Shown piece after piece: positions 48,913 to 50,215 of a stretch of 50,215 bases of DNA. Each line of letters opens with the position of its first letter. Position 1 is the stretch's first letter. A program made the translations under genes and the position numbers. The stretch covers positions 1 through 50,215 of the forward strand of contig NZ_JMFG01000022.1 of assembly GCF_000687145.1 (NCBI RefSeq), read 5' to 3'. Origin of the DNA: Thermoanaerobaculum aquaticum (GTDB taxonomy: Bacteria > Acidobacteriota > Thermoanaerobaculia > Thermoanaerobaculales > Thermoanaerobaculaceae). Below the pieces are notes generated by a model. The model searched no databases. It was not told the DNA's origin and saw only the letters and a list, made by a program, of their open reading frames with translations.

Positions 48913-50215
48913 GTGAGCGTTTGGGAATGCACCAACTGCGGGCAAACCGCCAGCAAGTGGTACGGGCGGTGCCCGGCTTGCGGTGCCTTCAACACCTTCG
49001 AGCAGCAACCGGAAAAGCGGCGCAGCCGAGGGCGCTCTTCCCAGGCCACCCCGCTGGATGCCGTTGCGGCCGAGGCGCTCCCCCGCCTTTCCACCGGCAT
49101 TCCCGGCTGCGATCGGGTTCTGGGTGGCGGGCTGGTGCCCGGCTCTCTGGTGCTTCTGGCGGGTGAACCGGGCGTGGGAAAATCCACGCTGCTTTTGCAA
49201 ATGGCCAGGAGCATTGCCGGCGCCGGCAAGGTCCTTTACGCCAGCGCCGAGGAATCCGCCACGCAGGTGGCCCTCCGCGCCCGCAGACTTTCCTGCCAGC
49301 ACCCCCAGGTGCTGCTCCTGGCCGAATCCACGGTGGAGGCGGTGCTCGAGGTGGCCAGCCAGCTGAAGCCCGCCCTTCTGGTGGTGGACTCGGTGCAAGC
49401 CATGCGCTCGGAGGCCGTGCCCTCCATCCCCGGCAGCGTCACCCAGGTGCGGGAGGTGGCGGCGCGGGTGGCGGAAGCCGTGAAAACCGGCGGTCCTCCG
49501 GCCATCATGGTGGGCCATGTGACCAAGGACGGCACGGTGGCGGGGCCCAAGTCCCTGGAGCACCTGGTGGATGTGGTGCTGGAGTTTTCGGGAAACACCG
49601 CCCACGCCCATCGCTTGCTCAGAGCCACCAAAAACCGCTTCGGTCCTGCTTTGGAGCTGGCCCTCTTTTCCATGGGCGAAAGGGGGCTTGAGGAAATCAC
49701 CAACCCCTCCCAGGCGCTGTTAAGCGATCGCGTTTCCGGTGCCCCGGGATCCTCGGTGGCCGTGGTGTTGGAGGGGCTTTCGCCGCTCTTGGTGGAAATC
49801 CAGGCGCTGGTTTCCCGCTCGCCGCTTTTAAACCCCCGGCGGGTGGCCCAGGGCTTTGATGCTGGCCGCCTGTCCCTGCTTTTGGCGGTGGTGGAAAAGA
49901 GGGCGGGGGTGAAGCTTGCCGATCGGGACGTGTTTGTCAACGTGGCAGGGGGTCTGGAGGTGGTGGAACCGGCGGCGGATCTGGCGGTGGTGGCCGCGGT
50001 GCTTTCCTCGTTGACCGACGTGCCGCTGCCCGAGGACGCGGTGTTCTTTGGAGAGGTGGGGCTTTTGGGCGAGGTGCGGGCGGTAGGCCGGAGCGACGCC
50101 CGCCTGCGGGAAGCTGCAGCTTTAGGCTTTCGCCGCGCCTTTACCGCCAAGAGCGCGTCCCTGGAGGCTAGCCCACCGGTCAGCGTCACCGGCCTGGCGG
50201 ACATCGGCTCTCTGG
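48913..50215 (+). CDS. radA: DNA repair protein RadA/Sms (3' end cut by window)
   Basis: 434 residues visible, no stop before the window ends; the family is about 450. Zinc finger C6-x2-C9 and C20-x2-C23; Walker A AGEPGVGKSTLLLQ; the RadA-specific KNRFG in RATKNRFGPALEL; then a Lon-like domain (DVFVNVAGGLEVVEPAADLA). It is a branch-migration helicase in recombinational repair. GTG 48913 follows a G-rich stretch (CCGGGGGGCG); an ATG at 48892 opens only an eight-codon frame. It lies 30 bases after mlaD, likely the same transcript. Confidence 0.95.
   Translation, partial: MSVWECTNCGQTASKWYGRCPACGAFNTFEQQPEKRRSRGRSSQATPLDAVAAEALPRLSTGIPGCDRVLGGGLVPGSLVLLAGEPGVGKSTLLLQMARSIAGAGKVLYASAEESATQVALRARRLSCQHPQVLLLAESTVEAVLEVASQLKPALLVVDSVQAMRSEAVPSIPGSVTQVREVAARVAEAVKTGGPPAIMVGHVTKDGTVAGPKSLEHLVDVVLEFSGNTAHAHRLLRATKNRFGPALELALFSMGERGLEEITNPSQALLSDRVSGAPGSSVAVVLEGLSPLLVEIQALVSRSPLLNPRRVAQGFDAGRLSLLLAVVEKRAGVKLADRDVFVNVAGGLEVVEPAADLAVVAAVLSSLTDVPLPEDAVFFGEVGLLGEVRAVGRSDARLREAAALGFRRAFTAKSASLEASPPVSVTGLADIGSL

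Overview
The window comes from a high-GC (roughly 60-65 %) Gram-negative-type bacterium. A TonB-dependent receptor, an Mla-type MCE lipid-transport operon and several exported peptidases imply an outer membrane. The mix of tricorn-like protease, DUF4412 and DUF4173 proteins, a K+-independent membrane pyrophosphatase and a receptor with an N-terminal carboxypeptidase-regulatory-like domain fits Acidobacteriota (for example a Thermoanaerobaculia-like lineage). That placement is an inference from gene content only. The window is mostly housekeeping and metabolic chromosome. No insertion sequence, prophage, tRNA or rRNA gene was seen.

Layout. 1-507: the trailing end of a type I-E-like CRISPR array; cas genes and leader lie outside to the left. 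511-3256: a consensus promoter directly after the last repeat, a TPP riboswitch with a very long P3 arm, a TonB-dependent receptor (probably for thiamine or a precursor) and a strong terminator. 3302-8426 (minus): an operon of a membrane-anchored unknown protein, a patatin-like protein that has lost its catalytic residues, and a tricorn-like S41 protease. 8487-12445 (plus): YjbQ, ArsC, an MFS exporter and a DUF4173 membrane protein. 12466-16176 (minus): flotillin plus an aminotransferase fused to an HPr-kinase-like P-loop domain, from a promoter whose 17-bp spacer is a perfect inverted repeat. 16314-17683: intact patatin plus hotdog thioesterase. 17742-22914: H+-PPase, UMF1-type MFS, a small NTF2-like protein, QueF and a family-5 uracil-DNA glycosylase. 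23018-29490: TPR/double-cNMP protein, a nuclease-XPD helicase fusion, CBS protein, WbuC-like cupin, a polyprenol-phosphate-type glycosyltransferase, Smr and a small zinc-ribbon protein. 29539-34045 (minus): TerC, M14 peptidase, DUF4412. 34276-36663: DUF2905, NifU-like, and an ECF sigma / anti-sigma / membrane protein operon. 36735-38363: P5C dehydrogenase. 38653-41520: two coupled glycosyltransferases and DUF3467. 41525-44358 (minus): cysteine desulfurase, zinc-ribbon-FHA protein and MnmA. 44452-50215: DnaB, MlaE-MlaF-MlaD and RadA (cut by the window end).

Genes that appear to work together: NifS with MnmA for tRNA 2-thiolation; sigma factor, zinc-binding anti-sigma factor and membrane partner; MlaEFD for lipid traffic; the riboswitch and receptor for thiamine uptake, with YjbQ as a second thiamine-linked gene.

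The most striking window-wide signal is regulatory. At about ten genes a TANNNT-type -10 box lies exactly six bases before the start codon, which predicts leaderless mRNAs. Genes with an upstream leader use sigma-70 promoters of the TTGACA-N17-TANNNT type, or a -10 box followed by a Shine-Dalgarno sequence. The most unusual proteins are the aminotransferase/HPr-kinase-like fusion, the catalytically dead patatin-like protein next to tricorn, and an MCE protein with a beta-rich C-terminal half.
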